A DNA stretch of 8,533 nt from Candidatus Cloacimonadota bacterium (GTDB lineage: Bacteria; Cloacimonadota; Cloacimonadia; Cloacimonadales; TCS61): positions 1-8,533 of the forward strand of contig JAMOPB010000388.1 of assembly GCA_027064945.1 (NCBI GenBank). Reading direction: 5' to 3'. Below the pieces are notes generated by a model. That model ran no database searches. It worked only from the letters and a program-made list of their open reading frames with translations, and had not been told where the DNA came from. The position numbers were made by a program, and so were the translations under genes. Shown here piece after piece: positions 1 through 6,504 of this stretch; the stretch's first letter is position 1; every line of letters starts with the position of its first letter.

Positions 1-1830
1 CATTCCGGCAGATTCAAATTGGAAAATACCATCGGTTTTTCCTAATGAGAGAAGATCATAAGAAGGTTTATCATCAAGTGGGATATTATCAATATCAACC
101 ACAATATTTTGTGATTCTTTAACAAGTTTTACCGCGCGATCAATAATCGAAAGAGTTTTTAATCCCAAGAAATCCATTTTCAGCATCTTAAGATCATCTA
201 ACCATTTACCTTCGTATTGAACTACAACCGCAGCTTCTCCGTCTTTTTGCTTATTTACGGCTAAAGGAACATAATCGCTTAAATCTCCGGGACCAATAAC
301 TACTCCGGCTGCATGGATTCCGGTTTGACGAATCAAACCTTCCAATACAAATGAATGTTTTAGAATTGTTTTATTCAATTCATTTGCATGCATATAATCA
401 TTAAATTCAGGAGATTCTTCTAATGCTTTTTTTAATGTCATTTTAGCTGCAGTTGGCATCATTTTTGTAATTTTATTAGCTTCAGCAGCGGAAACCTCCA
501 TCACACGAGCCACATCTTTTATTACGGATTTTGCTCCCAAAGTTCCAAAGGTAACAATCTGAGTAACGCTGTTACGTCCATATTTTTCAACCACATAATC
601 AATAACGCGATTACGTCCGATCGAGCAAATATCAATATCAATATCCGGCATTCCTACACGTTCCACATCTAAGAATCTTTCAAAAAGTAAGCCGTATTTA
701 AGCGGGTCTAAACGAGTAATATCAAGTAGAAAGGAAACAATACTACCTGCAGCAGAACCACGTCCCGGTCCTACCGGAATTCCTTCGGCTCTGGCAGCAT
801 CAATCAGATCTTTCACAATTAGGAAATATCCATTGTATCCCATTTTATTGATCACATCCAATTCAAAATCTAATCTTTCTTGGATTTCATCTGTCATACC
901 TGATTCATATTTAGAATCCACAGCATCTAAACAAAGGGCGCGTATATATTCGCCCATATTGGCAAAATTGTCAGGTATTTCAAAATGAGGAAAAATAAAT
1001 TCGTTATAATCTAATTCCAGATTAATTTTCTCAGCAATTTTTATAGTATTGTCATAAGCTTGAGGTTGATCCGGAAAAAGTTCACGCATTTCCACTTCAT
1101 TCTTAAAATAAAGTTCGTCCGTTTTATAGCGTAATCTATTTTGATCATTTAGATTTTTCCCGGTTTGGATACAAAGCAACACATCGTGCGCTTCAGCATC
1201 AGATCTTTGAAGATAATGACAATCATTAGTAACAATCATCTGAGTATTTGTTTCATTAGCCAAATCGATAAGCAGCGGAGCAACTCTTTTTTCATCTTCC
1301 AAACCGTGATCTTGTATTTCAATATAAAAATCATCTCCGAAGAGGTCTTTGTACCAATTCAATGCAGTAATTGCTTCTTCTCGACGGTTATTCAAAAGCA
1401 GATAAGGAATTTCCCCTTGCAAGCAGGCACTGGAACAGATCAATCCCTCTGCATATTTCTTTAAAATACTTTTACTCACACGCGGTTTATAGTAGAAACC
1501 TTGAGTAAAAGCTAAAGATGAGATTTTCATTAAATTCTTATAACCGGTAAGATTTTTAGCTAAAAGCACTAAATGATGTCGCTTATCTTTCTTACTATCA
1601 GGATCATCTAAATCCGAATTAACAATATAAGCTTCAATTCCGACTATCGGTTTAATTCCATTTTTTTTTGCAGTGTTATAAAAGTCGATAGTTCCGAACA
1701 TATTACCATGATCAGTCATTGCAACTGCCGGCATATTAAATTCTTTGGCAAGCTCTATCATTTTATCTACACGACAAGCGCCATCGAGCATACTATATTG
1801 AGTATGGTTATGAAGATGTACAAAAGACAT
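1..1830 (-). CDS. dnaE: DNA polymerase III subunit alpha, N-terminal 610 codons (partial)
   Basis: Catalytic subunit of the replicative DNA polymerase. The reading frame is open from the ATG at 1828-1830 to the window edge, so only the first 610 of roughly 1,100-1,200 residues are visible. Residues 1-205 are a PHP domain: HLHNH at 5-9, LDG at 15-17, TDHG at 39-42, GIEAY at 64-68, HH at 85-86, Cys136 and NDCHY at 202-206. The polymerase palm follows, with GPGRGSAAGS at 354-363, MPDIDID at 394-400 (Asp396 and Asp398 match the catalytic E. coli Asp401 and Asp403) and KMDFLG at 551-556 (Asp553 matches E. coli Asp555). FQFES at 603-607 is also typical of the family. AGGA at 1838-1841 is a plausible ribosome binding site. 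The gene begins 33 bases after nadB, suggesting it is the distal gene of the nad operon. Not seen: the C-terminal half with the OB-fold and clamp-binding motif. No intein or frameshift is visible. Confidence 0.97.
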   Translation of the reverse strand, partial: MSFVHLHNHTQYSMLDGACRVDKMIELAKEFNMPAVAMTDHGNMFGTIDFYNTAKKNGIKPIVGIEAYIVNSDLDDPDSKKDKRHHLVLLAKNLTGYKNLMKISSLAFTQGFYYKPRVSKSILKKYAEGLICSSACLQGEIPYLLLNNRREEAITALNWYKDLFGDDFYIEIQDHGLEDEKRVAPLLIDLANETNTQMIVTNDCHYLQRSDAEAHDVLLCIQTGKNLNDQNRLRYKTDELYFKNEVEMRELFPDQPQAYDNTIKIAEKINLELDYNEFIFPHFEIPDNFANMGEYIRALCLDAVDSKYESGMTDEIQERLDFELDVINKMGYNGYFLIVKDLIDAARAEGIPVGPGRGSAAGSIVSFLLDITRLDPLKYGLLFERFLDVERVGMPDIDIDICSIGRNRVIDYVVEKYGRNSVTQIVTFGTLGAKSVIKDVARVMEVSAAEANKITKMMPTAAKMTLKKALEESPEFNDYMHANELNKTILKHSFVLEGLIRQTGIHAAGVVIGPGDLSDYVPLAVNKQKDGEAAVVVQYEGKWLDDLKMLKMDFLGLKTLSIIDRAVKLVKESQNIVVDIDNIPLDDKPSYDLLSLGKTDGIFQFESAGM

Positions 1831-1863
1831 TAATAATTCCTATTTTTTTAAAGTTGATAAATA

Positions 1864-3432
1864 TTATTTGGAACGCACAAAATGGCATCCCAAAGATTTA
1901 TTATTATGAACAGCAGCATTTGCGATAATTGAGGCACACACTATTCCGTTTCTCAGTTCTATGATCTGTTTTGTTAAGCGTGCTTGCCGGTAAAAGCTAA
2001 GAATTCTATGTGAATAATAGTTTAAATCTGCTTTTGCTCTGGAAAGCCCTTTTTCTGTACGAATAATACCTGCATAATTCCACATAGTTAATTGAATAGC
2101 TTTCCAATCTTGCAATAGTAGAAGATCATCAAATTCTTCACGATAAATTGGTAATTGCCAATCAGGAATTTCAGCAAATCTATGAGCTGGAATAGGTTTG
2201 AAATTTTGTTTGATATCATCAGTAGATTTTTTCGCCCAAAGTAATCCTTCCAATAAAGATGAAGAGGCTAAACGATTTGCACCATGTAGGCCTGTGCAAC
2301 TGGTTTCGCCAATTGCGTAGAGATTTTTCAATGTGGTTTTTCCAGCCAAATCTACCTTTATCCCACCACAAAAATAATGAGCAGCCGGAACAATAGGAAT
2401 TGGCTCTTTTGTAATATCTATCCCACCTGACAAACAAGTATTATAAATTTTGCTAAACCGTTTCTCTATAGATTTTTCACCTTTGTAATTATTAGCTAAA
2501 TCCAGCAACATATATTGTTTTCCGGTCTTAGACATTTTATCATAAATTGCTCTAGCAACTACATCGCGTGGGGCCAACTCTTTAAGAGGAGAATATTCGT
2601 GCATGAATTCATTTCCATCATGGTCAATTAATTTTGCACCTTCACCTCGCAAAGCTTCCGAAATTAAAAATCGTTTTATATCTTTATGAAACAAGCTGGT
2701 TGGATGAAATTGAACAAATTCAGCATTTATAATATCAGCGCCGGCACGATAGGCCATACTTAATCCATCTCCGGTAGCTGAAGCAGGATTTGTGGTATGT
2801 TGATACAAATTGCCCAAGCCGCCTGTGGCTAAAATTACTTTACTCGCCAGCAAAGTCTTTATATCTCCAGAAACATTATCCAAAACATAAACACCCATCA
2901 CTTCTTCTTGCAAATATAATTCTCTTGGATTCCTAGAATGGTGACTATTTGTAATTATATCTATGCAAGTATGATCAGCTAATATTTCAATATCAAATTT
3001 CTTAACAAAATCTATCAAAGAGCTTTGGATTTTCTCACCTGTATGGTCAGCATAATGTAATATGCGTCTGGTAGAATGAGCAGCTTCTTCAGTATAATCG
3101 AATTCGCCCTCGGTAGTTCGATTGAAATCGATTCCCATATCATTGATAAAGAAATCAAAAACAAGTTTTGGACCATCTTCAGCAAACATCTCTACAGCAT
3201 CATCAAAATTATAGTTTACTCCGGCAGCAAAAAGATCTTTCTTCAGCTCTTCTTTCCGATCTCCTTCTTTCCAAGCAATAATGCCACCTTGTGCATAATT
3301 TGTGTTTGTCTCGGCCAGATCTTTTTCTTTAGTAATAACCAATACATCTAATCCGCTATTTCTTAGAAATGCAGCTGCCGACAAACCTGAAATGCCGGTT
3401 CCAACAATAATTACATCATAAATTTTTCGCAT
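1864..3432 (-). CDS. nadB: L-aspartate oxidase
   Basis: FAD-dependent cytoplasmic enzyme that oxidises L-aspartate to iminoaspartate, the first step of de novo NAD synthesis; NadA uses the product directly. The 522 residues are close to the usual 520-540. The N-terminus has the dinucleotide-binding motif GTGISG (11-16), followed by NYAQGGI (45-51), which packs on the flavin. Substrate and catalytic positions known from E. coli NadB are all identifiable by local alignment: Glu116, His243 (QFHPTS), Arg289 (APRDVVARA), His352 (PAAHYFCGG) and Arg387 (LHGANRLASSSLLE). YAIGE at 372-376 is the second flavin contact. The C-terminal helical domain (about 425-510) ends in a GCH motif, also typical. Succinate dehydrogenase and fumarate reductase flavoproteins are related, but the position beside nadA and nadC and the GLHGANRLAS motif favour NadB. 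The ATG at 3430-3432 is preceded by a weak GGGA. nadA ends 21 bases upstream. Confidence 0.97.
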   Translation of the reverse strand: MRKIYDVIIVGTGISGLSAAAFLRNSGLDVLVITKEKDLAETNTNYAQGGIIAWKEGDRKEELKKDLFAAGVNYNFDDAVEMFAEDGPKLVFDFFINDMGIDFNRTTEGEFDYTEEAAHSTRRILHYADHTGEKIQSSLIDFVKKFDIEILADHTCIDIITNSHHSRNPRELYLQEEVMGVYVLDNVSGDIKTLLASKVILATGGLGNLYQHTTNPASATGDGLSMAYRAGADIINAEFVQFHPTSLFHKDIKRFLISEALRGEGAKLIDHDGNEFMHEYSPLKELAPRDVVARAIYDKMSKTGKQYMLLDLANNYKGEKSIEKRFSKIYNTCLSGGIDITKEPIPIVPAAHYFCGGIKVDLAGKTTLKNLYAIGETSCTGLHGANRLASSSLLEGLLWAKKSTDDIKQNFKPIPAHRFAEIPDWQLPIYREEFDDLLLLQDWKAIQLTMWNYAGIIRTEKGLSRAKADLNYYSHRILSFYRQARLTKQIIELRNGIVCASIIANAAVHNNKSLGCHFVRSK

Positions 3433-3453
3433 ATTCCCAACTTATTCAATTTC

Positions 3454-4518
3454 TTAAGATTCTACAATCTCAATCATTTTTTCCAAAGCTATTTTGGCAT
3501 TTTCCTTATATTCATTTTTCACAAAAACTTCGTTTATCAATTTACCGCCATTTGTATAATATTCATCAATAGATTCTATAGCTTCAGCTAAATTTACCAA
3601 ATTGATTTTTGCCATATTATGGCATAAACTTTTTCTTAAAGGAACAATTACTTTATTAGGATTATTATCAGCTAATCTTTGCACAAAATTGATTTCTGTT
3701 CCGATAGCCCATTTCACATCATCGGATGAATTTATTACTTCATTATAAATTTTCTGCGTACTCCCGGAGATATCGGAAGCATTAACCACTTCTTCGATAC
3801 ATTCAGGATGAACAATTACTTTTATTTCAGGATACTTTTCTCTAACAGCTGCCACATCTTCTACATTGAAATCAACATGAACATGGCAAAAGCCATCCCA
3901 TAAAAACATTCTTGCAGTAGCAGGATTACCTTCAAAACTGAAATCCCGTTTTATTTTACAGATTTCATCATCTTTCAAACCTAATTCTCTTGCTGTGTTA
4001 ATTCCCAATTTGTGATCAGGTGAGAAAAAAACATTAAAACCGTTATCTAAGTAATATTTTACTATTTTATTTGCATTGGAACTTGTACAAACAGTTCCTC
4101 CTCGTTCACCACAAAAAGCTTTCATATCTACATAAGAATTCATATAGACAATCGGAGCAATAGGTTTATTTGATAATTTTGTAATTTTATCAAAAGCAGT
4201 TTTGGCATTTTCTTCAGAAATCATATCTGCCATAGGACAACCTGCATTAGGATCAGGATGTAAAACACGTTGGTTTTCTTTGGCTAAAACAGCTGCGCCT
4301 TCAGCCATAAAACGAACTCCGCAAAAAACTACAAATTCAGCAGAAAGTTTTGCACAATCAACAGCCAATTTATAAGAATCTCCCACCAAATCTGATAAAT
4401 CTACCAAATCACTATTTTGATAATGATGTGCAGGAATAGCAATTTTACCTTCATATTTCTTTCTGATTCCGTTTACGTAATCAATTATTTCTTGTTTAGA
4501 CATATCTTTAAAATTCAT
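3454..4518 (-). CDS. nadA: Quinolinate synthase (4Fe-4S enzyme)
   Basis: Condenses iminoaspartate from NadB with dihydroxyacetone phosphate to give quinolinate, using a [4Fe-4S] cluster held by three cysteines. By alignment with the T. maritima and E. coli enzymes the cluster ligands are Cys94 (AGCPMAD), Cys211 (CHVH) and Cys299 (LCHNM). A further conserved cysteine in HPEC (Cys240) is probably not a ligand, because I recall E. coli having HPES there. Other family motifs are AHHYQ (30-34), VGDSY (45-49), YMNSYVDMKAFC (125-136), CTSSNA (144-149), GSTQK (252-256) and IGTE (272-275). The 117-residue spacing between the first two ligands is longer than the 87 of E. coli and resembles the longer B. 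subtilis-type enzymes (354 residues here). The start is the first ATG, with a GGAAGG Shine-Dalgarno sequence that overlaps the nadC stop codon. The 11-base gap to nadC indicates one operon. The enzyme is expected to be oxygen-sensitive. Confidence 0.97.
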   Translation of the reverse strand: MNFKDMSKQEIIDYVNGIRKKYEGKIAIPAHHYQNSDLVDLSDLVGDSYKLAVDCAKLSAEFVVFCGVRFMAEGAAVLAKENQRVLHPDPNAGCPMADMISEENAKTAFDKITKLSNKPIAPIVYMNSYVDMKAFCGERGGTVCTSSNANKIVKYYLDNGFNVFFSPDHKLGINTARELGLKDDEICKIKRDFSFEGNPATARMFLWDGFCHVHVDFNVEDVAAVREKYPEIKVIVHPECIEEVVNASDISGSTQKIYNEVINSSDDVKWAIGTEINFVQRLADNNPNKVIVPLRKSLCHNMAKINLVNLAEAIESIDEYYTNGGKLINEVFVKNEYKENAKIALEKMIEIVES

Positions 4519-4529
4519 TTTCTACCTTC

Positions 4530-5348
4530 CTATTTTTTCCTTAATGAAAAATCGAATGCTTCTACAGTATGAGTTAATGCACCTACAGAAATATAATCAA
4601 CTCCTGTTTCCGCAACATCGGCAATTCGTTGAAGATTCATATTACCGGAAGCTTCAACCAATGCCCTTCCTGCAATGTAATCTACACATTTTTTCATCTC
4701 TTCATTACTCATATTATCCAACATTATTATATCAACTCCGCATTCGATAGCTTCTTTCACCTCTTCAAGGTTACGAGTTTCCACTTCAATTTTAAATCTG
4801 TTTTGCCATTTACTACGCACTTTCTGCACAGCATTTGTAATTCCGCCGGCAGCATCATGATGATTATCTTTAATCATCACCATGTCATACAATCCCATAC
4901 GATGATTTTCTCCACCACCACATTTTACGGCATATTTTTGCAATTTACGATATCCTGGCAGGGTTTTTCTTGTATCCAAAATTTTACATTTGCCTTCTGC
5001 TGCTTGCACAAATTTGTTTGTTTTGGTAGCTATTGCACTAAGATTGGATAAAAAATTCAACGCAACTCTTTCAGCTTGTAACATAGATAAAACTTTACCG
5101 GAAATATTAGCAATTAGATCGCCTTTATTTATCCTATTCCCATCTGTAAAAAATAACTCAAATTTAACATCTTTATCCAAAGTGTGAAAAACTTCTTGAA
5201 ACAAATCAATTCCACATAAAATGCCACTATCTTTAGCAAACAACTTATAATTTGATTCTTCATCAGTAAAAATAGCCTGACTTGTTACATCACCTATCTC
5301 ATGCAAGTCTTCTGTAAATGCCAGACGAATCAATTCCTTATTTATCAT
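4530..5348 (-). CDS. nadC: Nicotinate-nucleotide pyrophosphorylase (quinolinate phosphoribosyltransferase)
   Basis: Converts quinolinate and phosphoribosyl pyrophosphate to nicotinate mononucleotide, CO2 and pyrophosphate, completing the de novo branch begun by NadB and NadA. Motifs, numbered from the start chosen here (272 residues): EDLHEIGDVTS (13-23), AERVALNFLS (92-101), TRKTLPGYRKLQKYAV (126-141), GGGENHR (144-150), IKDNH (159-163), EVET (188-191), LDNM (210-213), EASGN (232-236) and SVGALTH (254-260). These cover the arginine- and lysine-rich quinolinate and PRPP pocket and the alpha/beta-barrel strands. An in-frame ATG lies at 5358-5360, but the only good Shine-Dalgarno sequence, GAGG at 5355-5358, overlaps that codon and sits 6 bases before the ATG at 5346-5348, so the later start is preferred. 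It is the first gene of the minus-strand operon and probably carries its promoter. The stop is TAG. Confidence 0.96.
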   Translation of the reverse strand: MINKELIRLAFTEDLHEIGDVTSQAIFTDEESNYKLFAKDSGILCGIDLFQEVFHTLDKDVKFELFFTDGNRINKGDLIANISGKVLSMLQAERVALNFLSNLSAIATKTNKFVQAAEGKCKILDTRKTLPGYRKLQKYAVKCGGGENHRMGLYDMVMIKDNHHDAAGGITNAVQKVRSKWQNRFKIEVETRNLEEVKEAIECGVDIIMLDNMSNEEMKKCVDYIAGRALVEASGNMNLQRIADVAETGVDYISVGALTHTVEAFDFSLRKK

Positions 5349-5354
5349 ATTTAT

Positions 5355-5358
5355 CCTC
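5355..5358 (-). promoter_or_regulatory. Shine-Dalgarno GAGG that fixes the nadC start
   Basis: The minus strand reads ATGAGGATAAATATG, so GAGG lies inside the first two codons of the longest possible frame and 6 bases before the second ATG. No comparable purine stretch precedes the first ATG (the upstream bases are TATAAAAA). The second ATG at 5346-5348 is therefore the likely initiator. Confidence 0.75.
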
Positions 5359-5413
5359 ATTTTTTATAATATGTTTACATGATTTAAATTACCTTAACAT
5401 CATTTATTTAATA

Positions 5414-5442
5414 ATTATAAAGTTTAACCATAATAAAGTTTA
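5414..5442 (-). promoter_or_regulatory. Candidate promoter of the nadC-nadA-nadB-dnaE operon
   Basis: On the minus strand a perfect TATAAT lies at 5414-5419. A poor -35 candidate, TAAACT (three of six matches to TTGACA), lies 17 bases upstream at 5437-5442. Initiation would fall near 5407, giving a leader of roughly 60 bases. The two direct-repeat copies cover the spacer and the -35 region, so a bound protein could block or recruit polymerase. A second A+T-rich hexamer, TATTAT at 5366-5371, is too close to the start to be preferred. Confidence 0.45.
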
Positions 5443-5446
5443 TCCA
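5417..5446. repeat. 14-base direct repeat, 16-base period, upstream of nadC
   Basis: ATAAAGTTTAACCA at 5417-5430 and ATAAAGTTTATCCA at 5433-5446 match at 13 of 14 positions and begin 16 bases apart, about one and a half helical turns. They sit directly over the candidate nad promoter. The arrangement suits a regulator binding in tandem, but the protein is unknown and A+T-rich DNA produces repeats like this more easily than average DNA. Confidence 0.6.
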
Positions 5447-5582
5447 CTTTTCTTAGCTATTTAGATAGCGTCAAGATGATTCATAAGTATTAATTAACAA
5501 TATTTAATAATGCTATCGCAAAACCGAGAGACTACTTTAAGATAATTCTATTTTTATGATGAACTTCGATAGCCGAAAATTA

Positions 5583-5596
5583 AGAATTATAATTCT
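5583..5596. promoter_or_regulatory. Perfect 14-base palindrome, possible operator
   Basis: AGAATTATAATTCT reads identically on both strands. It lies 24 to 37 bases upstream of the TATATTTG/TTGACA promoter candidate and about 80 bases upstream of the EIIA start. A dimeric regulator could bind here. It contains only two G-C pairs, so chance is not excluded. Confidence 0.35.
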
Positions 5597-5619
5597 ACTC
5601 AAAAAAAATATTTGAAAAC

Positions 5620-5630
5620 TATATTTGACA
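5620..5630 (+). promoter_or_regulatory. Candidate promoter elements for the EIIA-antiporter operon
   Basis: Two overlapping readings exist. TATATTTG at 5620-5627 fits the Bacteroidota -7 consensus TAnnTTTG, though no clear TTTG lies about 20 bases upstream. TTGACA at 5625-5630 is a perfect sigma-70 -35 box, but the hexamers 16-18 bases downstream (around 5647-5654) match TATAAT poorly. One of these probably drives the rightward operon; I cannot say which. Confidence 0.35.
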
Positions 5631-5662
5631 TAATTTTCATTTGGAAAACTTTGTTCTTAAAT

Positions 5663-5667
5663 GGAGG
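5663..5667 (+). promoter_or_regulatory. Shine-Dalgarno GGAGG that fixes the EIIA gene start
   Basis: GGAGG overlaps the last base of an in-frame ATG at 5661-5663 and lies 8 bases before the ATG at 5676-5678. The second ATG has ideal spacing, whereas the first has no purine-rich site before it. This mirrors the arrangement at nadC on the other side of the intergenic region. Confidence 0.75.
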
Positions 5668-5675
5668 ATAAAATT

Positions 5676-6488
5676 ATGGAATTATCACGTATTTTAAAAT
5701 TAGAGTGCATTGAACAAGTAGACAAGAAATACAATAAAAATGAAATTTTGCATCATATTTCTGAATTGGCTGCAAATAGCATTAACAATAAGAAAATATC
5801 AGCATCAACGATAGAAAAGAAATTTTGGGAAAGAGAAAAATTAGGATCAACTGCTATTGCACCTGAGATCGCTATACCCCATTGCAGATTAAAAAATTTA
5901 GATAATTTTATTATGGGGATTATCACTTCAAAAAATGGAATTAAATTTGATTCCATAGATAACAAGCCAACCAAAGTTATTATTTTCATTTTAGCACCCG
6001 AAGGTGCTTCCACAGAGATGATCCGCTTGTTAGCCGGAATAAGCCAATATCTTCGTTCTAAAGATAATATTTCTAAAATCCTTAATGCTCCTACACCGGA
6101 AGCGATAAGACAAACTTTTTTAAACCACACCAAAGTAAATGATGAACCAAAACAATTAAAATCACATATGCTAATAAATGTAATTATTCAGGATGAAAAC
6201 ATTTTCGATCCTATCTTAGAAATTTTTACAGAAAGTGAAAATACTAATTTGGTATTACTTGATGCGGAAAATGCTGCTGAATATCTATATCATATGCCTC
6301 TATTCAGTAGTTTTTTAGAAAACAGCAAAGAGAAATATTGCCGCTTAATTTCAGCAACAGTGGAAACCGGCATTGCAGACCAAATATGCAAACAGTTAGA
6401 TTTGATAATCAACAATCAACCTCAGCATTCCGGTTTACTTTACTACACACAACATATAGCCCGTTTAAACGGCGCACTTCAGATCTAA
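5676..6488 (+). CDS. PTS EIIA (fructose/mannitol type) fused to a PII-like domain
   Basis: 270 residues from the ATG chosen by its GGAGG. Residues 1-150 match the PTS EIIA type 2 fold: a helical N-terminus, FWEREKLGSTAIAPEIAIPH with the phosphoryl-accepting His69, then IKFDS (89-93), VIIFILAPEG (101-110) and a helix LLAGISQYLRS (118-128). After a charged linker (about 151-162), residues 163-270 start MLINVIIQDENIFDPILEIF and run through alternating strands and helices; this resembles the PII (GlnB-like) sensor fold, though the assignment is by pattern and less certain than EIIA. No EIIB, EIIC, EI or HPr is nearby, so a regulatory rather than sugar-transport role is likely. The downstream antiporter begins 16 bases later, pointing to control of that transporter by phosphorylation state or a bound metabolite. 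Cytoplasmic: no signal peptide or membrane segment. A PtsN-like nitrogen PTS protein is an alternative name for the N-terminal half. Confidence 0.85.
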   Translation: MELSRILKLECIEQVDKKYNKNEILHHISELAANSINNKKISASTIEKKFWEREKLGSTAIAPEIAIPHCRLKNLDNFIMGIITSKNGIKFDSIDNKPTKVIIFILAPEGASTEMIRLLAGISQYLRSKDNISKILNAPTPEAIRQTFLNHTKVNDEPKQLKSHMLINVIIQDENIFDPILEIFTESENTNLVLLDAENAAEYLYHMPLFSSFLENSKEKYCRLISATVETGIADQICKQLDLIINNQPQHSGLLYYTQHIARLNGALQI

Positions 6489-6504
6489 TATTATAGGACA
6501 TTTT

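Larger units (their letters stand above)
5349..5675. other. Divergent intergenic region between nadC and the EIIA gene
   Basis: About 327 bases without a supportable gene, very A+T-rich. From left to right it holds the nadC Shine-Dalgarno sequence, a candidate nad promoter with TATAAT and a 14-base direct repeat (5414-5446), three GATAGC/GCTATC elements in alternating orientation (5464-5469, 5512-5517, 5568-5573), a 14-base perfect palindrome (5583-5596), a candidate rightward promoter (5620-5630) and the EIIA Shine-Dalgarno sequence. It probably carries promoters and operators for both directions. No tRNA, riboswitch fold or gene for an NAD regulator was seen. Confidence 0.8.

Noticed and set aside
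4629..5051. A 140-codon plus-strand frame
   Set aside because: It lies opposite nadC, whose family motifs are unmistakable, and its own translation has a biased Phe/His/Ile-rich composition with no recognisable domain.
5641..5656. A sigma-54 promoter, TTGG with TTC 12 bases later
   Set aside because: The essential GC at the -12 element is TC, and the CACG block after GG is absent.
5349..5675. An NAD-sensing riboswitch in the nadC leader
   Set aside because: No extended paired structure or conserved G/C-rich core is visible; the region is A+T-rich and has only short repeats.
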